A stretch of DNA of 64,000 nucleotides from Fusibacter ferrireducens. Its GTDB lineage: Bacteria; Bacillota; Clostridia; Peptostreptococcales; Acidaminobacteraceae. Positions 38,113 to 45,886 of the stretch are shown in pieces. A program made the translations under genes and the position numbers. The notes beneath the pieces were generated by a model. The model saw only the letters and a program-made list of their open reading frames with translations, searched no databases and was not told the DNA's origin. Every line of letters starts with the position of its first letter. Within the stretch, counting starts at the first letter, position 1. The stretch is taken from contig NZ_JADKNH010000008.1 in assembly GCF_015352425.1 (NCBI RefSeq), forward strand, positions 62,001 to 126,000. Reading direction: 5' to 3'.

Positions 38113-39441
38113 ATGGAAAAGGAATTAAAATCTAAAGATTTGCCTATCGCTAAACCCGACAAAAATGTATTTTTATATGGCAGTATCATTTTAGGTCTAG
38201 CGGCTCTAATCGGCTATTTTACAATTTATAAGAGCTTAAACGGCGAATACACCATAAACTCTGGCGAAGCATTTTTATTGATGCTTGTTGCGCTGGCAAT
38301 TGGAGAGATTATCTCCATTAAAACCAAAGCACTCATTCCATCTATATTTGTCACAGCTGCACTCTTTATTATTGGATTCTGGACCATTTTTCCAAAAGAT
38401 ATTTTGACAATCGCAGGCGTCGGCCCTGCTTTACCAGGTCTTTTTGTCATGATCATGGTCACACATCTTGGCACGATGTTGGATAAAGATGAGCTCATCG
38501 CTCAATGGAAGACTGTAGTATTAACGCTTGCAGGTATGGCTGGAATCTGTATCACCATTATGACTGTGGGGAAATTACTTGTAGGGACACAAATTGCGGC
38601 TACCGCCACACCACCTTTAACTGGTGGACTGGTTTCCGCAATCATTATGCAAGGTGCTGTAAAAGGCGATGAATATCTTGTGATTATTGCTATGGCCATG
38701 TATGTTTTACAAGGTTTTGTTGGATTTCCGCTGATCAATACATGCCTAAAAATAGAAGGTCGCAATATCCTAAAAAAATTCAGAGCTGGAGAACTCGATT
38801 TAAGTGAATATAGTTTAAATTCTAAAACGACAACAGAAAAAAAATCGAAATTTAAAATTTTTCCAGATACACCTAAAGCATATCAAACCGATTATATTAT
38901 TCTCTTGAAAACATTGGTCTTAGTGGTTATTTCCTCATACCTTCAAACACTCACCAATGGTGCCGTTTCAAAATATGTTTTCGCTTTACTCATTGGTGTG
39001 CTCGCAGCTGAAGTTGGATTTATTGAGAGAAAGCCATTGGAGCTTTCAAGAAGTTTTGGCCTCTTTATCACCATCATCATGATGTTCGTGTTTTCTGGCC
39101 TCAACAGTGTCACCATAGAAGTTTTAAAATCTATCATTGTGAACTTTGCCATTTTAATAACGCTTGCAGCTGTGGGCATTGCAGTTTTCACAATCCCGCT
39201 TGGGAAAAAATTAGGACTAAGCAAGGCCATGTCCTTTGCCATTGGACTTGGAACCATTGCAGGAGGGTTTCCAGCCAGCTATGTACTCAGCAACGAGTCT
39301 GCAAAATTGTTATCAGAAACAGACGAAGAATACAAATTATTACTGGAACACTTCCTCCCTAAAACATTGGTTTCAGGATTTGTAAGTGCCACATCGGGCT
39401 CAGTAATCATTGCTGGCTTGTTTATAAACCTATTTTTCTAA
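38113..39441 (+). CDS. Membrane transporter, paralogue of 32654-33844 protein
   Basis: A 442-residue polytopic membrane protein with about twelve hydrophobic segments, one more at the N-terminus than its paralogue at 32654-33844. The shared cores are GEIISIKTKALIPSIFVTAA, TPPLTGGLVSAI, and GGFPASYVLS. The family is not one I can name; the plan resembles GltS-like secondary carriers. I start at the ATG at 38113, which follows AAGGGGG. It is the first gene behind the sigma-54 promoter, followed at 46 bp by the ATC-hydrolase-like gene, so it most likely imports the substrate of that pathway. Confidence 0.78.
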   Translation: MEKELKSKDLPIAKPDKNVFLYGSIILGLAALIGYFTIYKSLNGEYTINSGEAFLLMLVALAIGEIISIKTKALIPSIFVTAALFIIGFWTIFPKDILTIAGVGPALPGLFVMIMVTHLGTMLDKDELIAQWKTVVLTLAGMAGICITIMTVGKLLVGTQIAATATPPLTGGLVSAIIMQGAVKGDEYLVIIAMAMYVLQGFVGFPLINTCLKIEGRNILKKFRAGELDLSEYSLNSKTTTEKKSKFKIFPDTPKAYQTDYIILLKTLVLVVISSYLQTLTNGAVSKYVFALLIGVLAAEVGFIERKPLELSRSFGLFITIIMMFVFSGLNSVTIEVLKSIIVNFAILITLAAVGIAVFTIPLGKKLGLSKAMSFAIGLGTIAGGFPASYVLSNESAKLLSETDEEYKLLLEHFLPKTLVSGFVSATSGSVIIAGLFINLFF

Positions 39442-39487
39442 ATAACTCTAAAAAACAATTCTGATCAAAGAAAGGAGATCGCATCAT

Positions 39488-39991
39488 ATGTGCAAATTAA
39501 ATCAACCAAAGAACACATCTAACGCAGAAATCAACAAACTCAGAGGTGCTATTATCCATAGAGGCTTGTGGATGGGATTAATCTTAAAAGAAGCTAAGGA
39601 TAAGGGTTTAGATTGGGAAAGCATCGGCAGAAATGCTGTTTTTAACACAGGAAAAATTCATGGCGATGGCATCAAAGAACGCATGACGGATAAGGATAGT
39701 CTTGTGGATTTTGGAAACACATTTTTCACAGAAGATATTCGCAATATCTTTGAAATTAAGGTTACCGAGATCACAGAAGAAGTCCTCAGATTAGAGTACG
39801 GTCACTGCCCTCTTGTTACTGCATGGCAATCTGTGGGGATTGAAGGCGAATTTTTGGATAAGCTCTGTGACATTGCAATGTGTGGCGATCGAGGTATTGA
39901 AAGTCGTTTTGATCAATTTGACTTTGAACTCGGCAAGACCATTGCTCAAGGCTATGACAAATGTGAAGTCAATTTTTACAGAAAAAAATAG
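39488..39991 (+). CDS. L-2-amino-thiazoline-4-carboxylate (ATC) hydrolase-like protein
   Basis: A 167-residue protein of the ATC hydrolase-like family, recognised by the central CPLVTAWQ segment, the CD-x-AMCGDRG stretch and the C-terminal KCEVNFYRKK. In Pseudomonas, ATC hydrolase opens the thiazoline ring to N- or S-carbamoyl-L-cysteine during conversion to L-cysteine. Family members in anaerobes are mostly uncharacterised, so the exact substrate is open. The next gene encodes a large cysteine-desulfurase-like enzyme, and an N-carbamoyl-amino-acid hydrolase lies nearby. All three fit ring opening, decarbamoylation and use of the product, which is inference. Confidence 0.75.
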   Translation: MCKLNQPKNTSNAEINKLRGAIIHRGLWMGLILKEAKDKGLDWESIGRNAVFNTGKIHGDGIKERMTDKDSLVDFGNTFFTEDIRNIFEIKVTEITEEVLRLEYGHCPLVTAWQSVGIEGEFLDKLCDIAMCGDRGIESRFDQFDFELGKTIAQGYDKCEVNFYRKK

Positions 39992-40017
39992 GTCCTAAAA
40001 GTTAACCTATAGCTTTC

Positions 40018-40060
40018 ATTCTGGCGCCAGATGGGAATCCCACTTGGCGCCAGAATTTTA
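40018..40060 (+). terminator. Terminator-like hairpin between ATC-hydrolase-like and PLP genes
   Basis: A perfect 12-bp stem (ATTCTGGCGCCA at 40018-40029, TGGCGCCAGAAT at 40045-40056) is followed by TTTTA. With only four Ts it may be a partial terminator, lowering expression of the PLP enzyme relative to the upstream genes. Confidence 0.65.
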
Positions 40061-40075
40061 ATACTGGAGGTCAAA

Positions 40076-41746
40076 ATGAATTTAACGATAAATGCGTTGA
40101 GAAACGAAATCATTGGAAATAGTAAAGAGATTCAAACCCCTTATGGCAGACGTCTTCTCACTTATGCAGATTACACCGCATCTGGTCGAACTGTGCATTT
40201 TATAGAAAAGTATCTGCTGAATCTTCAAGAGTCCTATGCCAACTCACACACTGAAGACAGCTATACAGGCAAAGCCATGACCACCTATCTGCATCAAGCT
40301 GAAAATCGAATTAAAGCACTCCTCCATGCTACCGATGATCATTATGTAATCCCTGTGGGCACAGGTTCCACAGGTGCCATACAAAAGCTGTGTGAAATCT
40401 TGGGCTTGTACGTGCCGCCAAAGCTAGATCATTATTTAGAAGGCACTCTTGAAGCTCATGTAAAACAAGCGCCTGTGGTCTTTATCGGACCATACGAACA
40501 CCATTCAAACGATCTGATCTGGCGTGAGAGTATTGCTGAAGTCGTCACAATTGCCCTGAATAAAGAAGGTGGCATAGACCTAAACGATCTCAAATTAAAG
40601 CTCCAACAACCCCAATATAATAACCGTTTAAAGATAGGATCGTTTTCAGCTGCTTCGAATGTCAGCGGTGTCAAATCCCCATTATATGAAATTGCAGAAA
40701 TCCTTCATGCCCATGACGCTTTGGCCTGTTTTGATTTTGCAGCAAGTGGTCCTTATGTGGAAATCAACATGAATTATAATGCCGTCTCTTATTTCGATGC
40801 CATCTACCTTTCCCCGCATAAATTCTTAGGAGGCCCCGGTTCAAGTGGCTTGCTCGTCATCAAAAAGAATATATATGATTGTACCTTGGCGCCCACTGTG
40901 GCTGGTGGAGGAACTGTGGATTATGTCAGTTCATTTGGCTATGATTTTACTTCTGATCCCGAGTCGCGTGAAAAAGCGGGTACACCGGGTATTCTCCAAA
41001 TCTTAAAAACGTGTCTCGCTATGGAACTCAAAGCGGAGATTGGCCCCGAAAAAATTGAAACCATTGAACGTCAATACATTGCCATCGTCATGGGACATCT
41101 ATCAGAAAATTCGAACATTGAAATTTTAGGCCCTATGGATCCCAATAAGCGCATCAGTATTTTATCCTTTAATATCAAATACAAAGACCGTTATCTACAC
41201 CACCGATTTGTGGCACGTCTTTTAAACGACTTATTTGGTATTCAATCCCGTGCAGGCTGCGCGTGTGCAGGTCCATATGGTCATGCTTTGCTTGGCATCG
41301 ACAGAAACACCTCTGAAATCTTCAGAGATTTCATCAGTAAAGGGACACACTCTCTTAAACCGGGATGGGTTCGTGTCAACTTTCATTATGCCATGTCTTC
41401 AGAGCAAGTGAAATTTATCATAGATGCCATCCACTTTGTCGCTGATTTTGGCTATCTCTTCTTGCAAGACTATCAGTTGGATCGCAAATCTGGTGCATGG
41501 ACGCCAAAACACTTCAATATGGAGAACACCATATCGCCGTTTGGTCTCAGGACTGCTTTAGATGATCCAGAGCAGACATGGCCAGAAAAGTCGTCTAGCA
41601 CACACGCATCTGCATATAAGCAGTATATGGATCAAGCCCACCTATTAGCTTGTAAGTTAAAGAAGACTTTCTATCCATCTTTCCAATTTTATGATGATGC
41701 AATTATGGAAAGCAACCGGTGGTTTTATATTTTAAACATGATTTAG
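40076..41746 (+). CDS. Class-V PLP enzyme, cysteine-desulfurase-like (large form)
   Basis: A 556-residue fold-type I enzyme, longer than the usual 400-residue desulfurases by about 150 residues at the C-terminus. PLP lysine is K249 in SPHKFLGGPG and the pyridine aspartate is D220 in CFDFAASG. A Cys-rich active-site loop SRAGCACAGPYG (C395, C397) matches where SufS/NifS-type enzymes carry the catalytic Cys. I start at the ATG at 40076 after GGAGG. No scaffold gene such as sufU or iscU is adjacent, and the operon holds a transporter and an ATC-hydrolase-like gene. A catabolic role in desulfurising cysteine or a related thiol is therefore more likely than Fe-S assembly. Confidence 0.85.
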   Translation: MNLTINALRNEIIGNSKEIQTPYGRRLLTYADYTASGRTVHFIEKYLLNLQESYANSHTEDSYTGKAMTTYLHQAENRIKALLHATDDHYVIPVGTGSTGAIQKLCEILGLYVPPKLDHYLEGTLEAHVKQAPVVFIGPYEHHSNDLIWRESIAEVVTIALNKEGGIDLNDLKLKLQQPQYNNRLKIGSFSAASNVSGVKSPLYEIAEILHAHDALACFDFAASGPYVEINMNYNAVSYFDAIYLSPHKFLGGPGSSGLLVIKKNIYDCTLAPTVAGGGTVDYVSSFGYDFTSDPESREKAGTPGILQILKTCLAMELKAEIGPEKIETIERQYIAIVMGHLSENSNIEILGPMDPNKRISILSFNIKYKDRYLHHRFVARLLNDLFGIQSRAGCACAGPYGHALLGIDRNTSEIFRDFISKGTHSLKPGWVRVNFHYAMSSEQVKFIIDAIHFVADFGYLFLQDYQLDRKSGAWTPKHFNMENTISPFGLRTALDDPEQTWPEKSSSTHASAYKQYMDQAHLLACKLKKTFYPSFQFYDDAIMESNRWFYILNMI

Positions 41747-41754
41747 TACGATCA

Positions 41755-41793
41755 AAAAGCCGTACAACTCTGAATCTAGAGCTGTACGGCTTT
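41755..41793. terminator. Bidirectional terminator
   Basis: AAAAGCCGTACA and TGTACGGCTTTT pair, with an inner CTCT/AGAG stem, between the convergent PLP-enzyme and ABC-ATPase genes. Confidence 0.9.
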
Positions 41794-41822
41794 TGTATTT
41801 GCTGCTTTGTATCGCATATAAA

Positions 41823-42566
41823 TTATAATATCTGAGATAAGAACTCTATTGCACGTGGATGCTTCGTATGATTAAAGACTTCATCTGGTGTCCCTTGCTC
41901 TGCAATAACACCCTCATACATAAACCAAACACGATCGCTTACCTCTCTGGCAAAGCCCATTTCATGTGTGACGATTACAGTGGTCATTCCTGTAATCGCC
42001 AGTGACTTAATAACTTCCAGCACGCCCTTGACCATCTCAGGATCAAGTGATGAAGTTGGTTCGTCAAAGAGCAGTACTTTAGGGTCCATTGCCATGGCAC
42101 GCACTATGGCAAGCCTTTGCTTTTGTCCCCCAGATAATTTTCTAGGATACTCATTGACTTTGTCTTGTAAGCCTACTTTTTCAAGCAGTTCCAGTGCTTT
42201 TTGCTCTGCGGCTTCCTTCGTCATCACCTTATTCAAAACAGGTGCAAGTGTGATATTCTCAAGAACAGACAGATGCGGAAAGACATTGAAATGCTGAAAA
42301 ACCATGCCCATCTTTCTTCTGTGAATGGTTGGGTCAACACTTTTATCTAAAATATTAGTGCCTTCAAAGATCACCTTGCCTGCTGTGGGAATTTCAAGCT
42401 GATTCATACATCTTAAGAGTGTACTCTTGCCACAGCCGCTTGGTCCTATTATCGTCACAACTTCTTTTTCTTTGATGGTTTCATTGATGCCTTTAAGGAC
42501 CTCAAGTTCACCAAAATACTTATGCAAATCCACGATTTCAATTAAAGGTTTATCAATCATTTGCAT
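41823..42566 (-). CDS. Amino-acid ABC transporter ATP-binding protein, GlnQ type
   Basis: A 247-residue ATPase. Walker A is GPSGCGKST, the ABC signature LSGGQKQR, Walker [13 protein letters not shown], with the switch His in VTHEMGF. It belongs to the polar amino acid uptake family (GlnQ/HisP). Its start overlaps the permease gene by 14 bases, with AGGAGG four bases upstream of the first of two in-frame ATGs. It energises the permease and binding protein of the same operon. Confidence 0.95.
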   Translation of the reverse strand: MQMIDKPLIEIVDLHKYFGELEVLKGINETIKEKEVVTIIGPSGCGKSTLLRCMNQLEIPTAGKVIFEGTNILDKSVDPTIHRRKMGMVFQHFNVFPHLSVLENITLAPVLNKVMTKEAAEQKALELLEKVGLQDKVNEYPRKLSGGQKQRLAIVRAMAMDPKVLLFDEPTSSLDPEMVKGVLEVIKSLAITGMTTVIVTHEMGFAREVSDRVWFMYEGVIAEQGTPDEVFNHTKHPRAIEFLSQIL

Positions 42567-43212
42567 TTAACCTCCTTTCAACCACTTTCATCCCGTGGGA
42601 TAAAGTCAGTGTGATCACAAGATATATGAATCCCACGATAATCAATGGTTCAAGTGCCAAAAATGCGTTGGACTGAACGGTTTTAAATGCGGTCATAAGC
42701 TCTCCAACAAAGAATATTGAAGCAATAGACGTTTCCTTGATCATAACTATAAATTCATTTCCAAGTGCAGGCAATATATTTTTAATCGCTTGCGGCAATA
42801 TGACTTTAAGCATAATATTGCGTTCTGTAAGCCCTAAACTAAGCGCTGCCTCCCGCTGTCCTGAATCAACTGCCTGAATACCTGCACGAACACATTCTGC
42901 CACATAGGCGCTAGAATTGATACAGAGTGCAATTAAAACACTGGTTAAATCTGAAATATTAGGGAAGATATAAGGCAATCCCAACCAAAACAGATAGAAC
43001 TGTAAAAGAATAGGCGTTCCGCGAATGACTTCAATATAAACCAAGGCAATTGATTTGGATACTTTGTTCTTAGACATTCTCACAATAGCGATTAGAGTGC
43101 CCAAAACTGTACCCAATATAACAGCAACTAATGCAATCCAGATGGTATACCAAAGACCTACTAGAAAAACCATCCAGTACTTATCTAGAATTCGAATAAT
43201 ATTATCAATCAT
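42553..43212 (-). CDS. Amino-acid ABC transporter permease
   Basis: A 219-residue inner-membrane permease of the HisM/GlnP type with about five hydrophobic segments. The EAA loop ([21 protein letters not shown]) lies at about residues 129-149. A single permease gene implies a homodimeric channel. It is three bases downstream of the binding-protein gene and overlaps the ATPase gene. Confidence 0.94.
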   Translation of the reverse strand: MIDNIIRILDKYWMVFLVGLWYTIWIALVAVILGTVLGTLIAIVRMSKNKVSKSIALVYIEVIRGTPILLQFYLFWLGLPYIFPNISDLTSVLIALCINSSAYVAECVRAGIQAVDSGQREAALSLGLTERNIMLKVILPQAIKNILPALGNEFIVMIKETSIASIFFVGELMTAFKTVQSNAFLALEPLIIVGFIYLVITLTLSHGMKVVERRLNAND

Positions 43213-43215
43213 TTA

Positions 43216-44121
43216 TTATTCTCCTAATTTTTGAGCTTGTTCTGTGGCTTCATCCCACCATTTAAGATAAAGATCGTCTGCTCTCATCTTAGCAATGGCT
43301 TCATTAACCGCTTCAATTAACTCAGTTTCTCCCTTTGGACAAGCGACCACAGTAACGTCCTTTGTTCCCTCAAAAATAGGTGTTGCCATTGCTAAATCAG
43401 GATTAGCATCCACAAAGAGCGCCCCATTGTCATAAGATACTGCCACTGCATCCACTTTACCTGATTGTAAAGCTAAGATTGCATTTTGAACACTATCAAA
43501 AGGTTTACCTACTAAATCTTTAACTTGCGCATTAGCATACATTTCTTGGAGTGTTCCCTTTTGGTACGCGATCTTTTTGCCTGTAAATGCCGCTAAATCT
43601 GGATAGGCATCCACAGTATCTGCTTTTAGTACAAAGCCATGTTTTGAATCTGTATCATAATATGAATCACTCAATTCCATCGCTTCAGCTCTTTCTGGTG
43701 TATATCCCATACCAGAAATCGCCATGTTGTATTTACCTGTAGAGATTCCTGTCAACACTGCCGACCACTCAAGCGGTACGATTTCAAGTTCAACACCTAA
43801 TTGCTCTGCAATATACTTTGCAAGTTGAACATCAGCACCTTTGTACTGATCTTGACCCGTTTCATTTACATCAATAAATTCATAAGGCGCAAAATAAGGT
43901 TCCATAATAACTTGTAGCTTACCTTCTGCTTTAATTTTTTCAAGTAAGTTTGCAGGTTCCGTATTTTCCGTTTTTTCTTCTGCTTGAACCTCAGTTTTGT
44001 CTGCTGCTGCTGGCTCTTCTTTCTTTGCGCAACCACTTAAGCCCCCCAAAACAAGAATTACAGCTAATAAAAGTGTCATTATTGTTTTAATTGATTGCAT
44101 ATTCATTTTTTCTCTTTTCAT
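43216..44121 (-). CDS. Amino-acid-binding lipoprotein of ABC importer
   Basis: A 301-residue family-3 solute-binding protein. The N-terminus carries a lipoprotein signal with lipobox LSGC at about residues 28-31 and then a Lys/Glu-rich linker (31-55). The mature domain has the family pattern (YAPYEFIDVN, GADVQLAKYIA, GKYNMAISGMGYTPERAEAM). The GMGYTPERA stretch and the small binding pocket typical of this family suit cystine- or polar-amino-acid-binding proteins, but ligand choice cannot be settled. Its operon mate upstream is an M20 hydrolase. A cystine-type ligand would fit the nearby cysteine-related genes. Confidence 0.93.
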   Translation of the reverse strand: MKREKMNMQSIKTIMTLLLAVILVLGGLSGCAKKEEPAAADKTEVQAEEKTENTEPANLLEKIKAEGKLQVIMEPYFAPYEFIDVNETGQDQYKGADVQLAKYIAEQLGVELEIVPLEWSAVLTGISTGKYNMAISGMGYTPERAEAMELSDSYYDTDSKHGFVLKADTVDAYPDLAAFTGKKIAYQKGTLQEMYANAQVKDLVGKPFDSVQNAILALQSGKVDAVAVSYDNGALFVDANPDLAMATPIFEGTKDVTVVACPKGETELIEAVNEAIAKMRADDLYLKWWDEATEQAQKLGE

Positions 44122-44138
44122 AATATCCCTCCATTTTT

Positions 44139-45329
44139 TTATTTATACTTGATCTGTGATTGAAAACTTTCATCACAGAAAATATCCAGTGCTGTTGCCG
44201 CCATTGATTTTGCCCCTTTATGGAGCAATTCGTACGCAAATTTCGAATTGGCCACATCTAAAAATTCGACATCATGTGTCTGTGCCTTACTGTATGCAGC
44301 TGTACCGATGTAGCCATAAGCCGTCGGACAGGCGTAAGATACATTGCCTATGTCCGTACTCCCTGCATGATAAATATCTTCCTTTACAAACTCTGTGATG
44401 CCTTGCGCCATCATATTTTGCCTCAATTTTTCCTGTAATTCTGGTACCATTTTATAGTCATAAAACGTGTTTTTAGCCCTTCTATAGGTCAGTGTCGCAC
44501 CTGTCATGAGTTCAGCACCACGTGCACAGTTGATCACACGCTGTACAATTTTCTCTAGATAATCTTTGTCTGCTGCACGAACGAATAACTGCATACTGCA
44601 TTGATCTGGTACAGTGTTGCACACAGCACCACCTTCTTTTATAATACCGTGAATGCGAACGTCTGAAGACACATGTTGCCGAAGTGCGTTGACGCCTGCA
44701 AAAGTCAACTGACAAGCGTCAAGTGCGTTAATACCGTCTTCAGGTCTTGCCGATGCGTGAACGGCAAATCCCTTAAACTCAAATGTGAGATCTGTACAGG
44801 CAAGTGCCACACATTCCACAGCATTGTATTCTCCTAAGTGAATCTGAAAAGCAGCATCCAAATCGTCAAAGCCACCAGCTTCCATAATATCAATTTTACG
44901 CCCTTCGGTTTCCTCTGCCGGCGTTCCAATGAAAACAATTTTACCTTTAAAATGTGACTTAATTGACTTTAAGGCCGCGCAAGCTGCAAATGTACTTGCT
45001 GCAATCCAGTTATGCCCACATGCGTGTCCCAATTCATCCTTATTGGGGCCATACCCTGGTAAAGCATCGTATTCGGCCAAAAAAGCCACTTTAGGCCCTT
45101 CATCATCGCCATACTCACATCTAAAGGCAGTGGGCAAACCGCAGTAAGGATAGGTCACTTCAAAACCCAATTTTCTCATCTGATTTGTCAAAAATTCTGC
45201 TGAATAAAATTCTTGATCTCCCAATTCAGGATGCTCAAAAATTTCATTGCTGATGTACTCACCCAACTCAGCGATTTGATCTTCTGCTTTGTATAAGAGT
45301 TCTTTCAACGCATTTATTTCCATTTCCAC
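44139..45329 (-). CDS. M20 family amidohydrolase, AbgB-like
   Basis: A 396-residue metallohydrolase. Motifs include EYDALPG, LGHACGHN, GTPAEETEGRK and HAGSTDIGNVSY. The pattern resembles AbgB and related aminobenzoyl-glutamate or N-acyl-amino-acid hydrolases, a branch different from the tandem M20 pair at 28718-31061. The best start is the GTG at 45329, with GGGGAG seven bases upstream; the ATG two codons later would be too far from it. It is first in an operon with the amino-acid importer, so the released amino acid or conjugate is probably what that importer brings in. Confidence 0.88.
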   Translation of the reverse strand: MEMEINALKELLYKAEDQIAELGEYISNEIFEHPELGDQEFYSAEFLTNQMRKLGFEVTYPYCGLPTAFRCEYGDDEGPKVAFLAEYDALPGYGPNKDELGHACGHNWIAASTFAACAALKSIKSHFKGKIVFIGTPAEETEGRKIDIMEAGGFDDLDAAFQIHLGEYNAVECVALACTDLTFEFKGFAVHASARPEDGINALDACQLTFAGVNALRQHVSSDVRIHGIIKEGGAVCNTVPDQCSMQLFVRAADKDYLEKIVQRVINCARGAELMTGATLTYRRAKNTFYDYKMVPELQEKLRQNMMAQGITEFVKEDIYHAGSTDIGNVSYACPTAYGYIGTAAYSKAQTHDVEFLDVANSKFAYELLHKGAKSMAATALDIFCDESFQSQIKYK

Positions 45330-45886
45330 TTAATCACTCCCCATTTCTAGATTAATGTAAAATTATAGATGTCCATTATTACCTGATGGCCGTTTATAAT
45401 AAAAAAAAGTAGAAACACTCATTTTTATGCGAATTTAAACACTTCATAATTCGCCTGAAAAATGTATCTACAACATTAAATACAATCTATATTTACTTAC
45501 TCTCATAAACTCTATAAATATGCAAAACGACCGAATGTAAATCTACTTAATGTAAATCTACTTAATGAATTATTATTCTATATTATAATTTATAGAGACC
45601 CATCTGTAAAGCTTTTTTTTATGTTCTAAAACCATTTTACGCATTTATGTATCAATGTTTTTTTTACAAAACACAAACTATCCGTCTCCTGAGAAATATG
45701 TATCTATATGCCCTCTTTCTCATTAATATTCATTTTGAAATGTCCTACGCCTATTTTAGACGCTCCCATTAAACTTTTAAAACTTAAAGTATTGACCTTT
45801 TGATTAAAAATTTCTTGCTTGGATGGATTATTTTAAGGTACACTTTAATATAAGTCTATCTAAAACAATTTGATTAGAGGTATTTC
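45330..45886. other. 557-bp AT-rich intergenic region with a 15-bp tandem repeat
   Basis: No gene is visible on either strand. AATGTAAATCTACTT is repeated twice at 45534-45563 with the start of a third unit (AATG). A TATAAT on the minus strand near 45365 may belong to the AbgB-like gene's promoter. The beta-helix gene starts at 45887 with a modest AGAGG ten bases upstream. I see no operator or hairpin of note in the rest. Confidence 0.6.

Noticed and set aside
40076-41746. SufS for Fe-S cluster assembly
   Set aside because: The protein is about 150 residues too long, no suf or isc partner is adjacent, and the promoter is sigma-54 dependent with catabolic neighbours.
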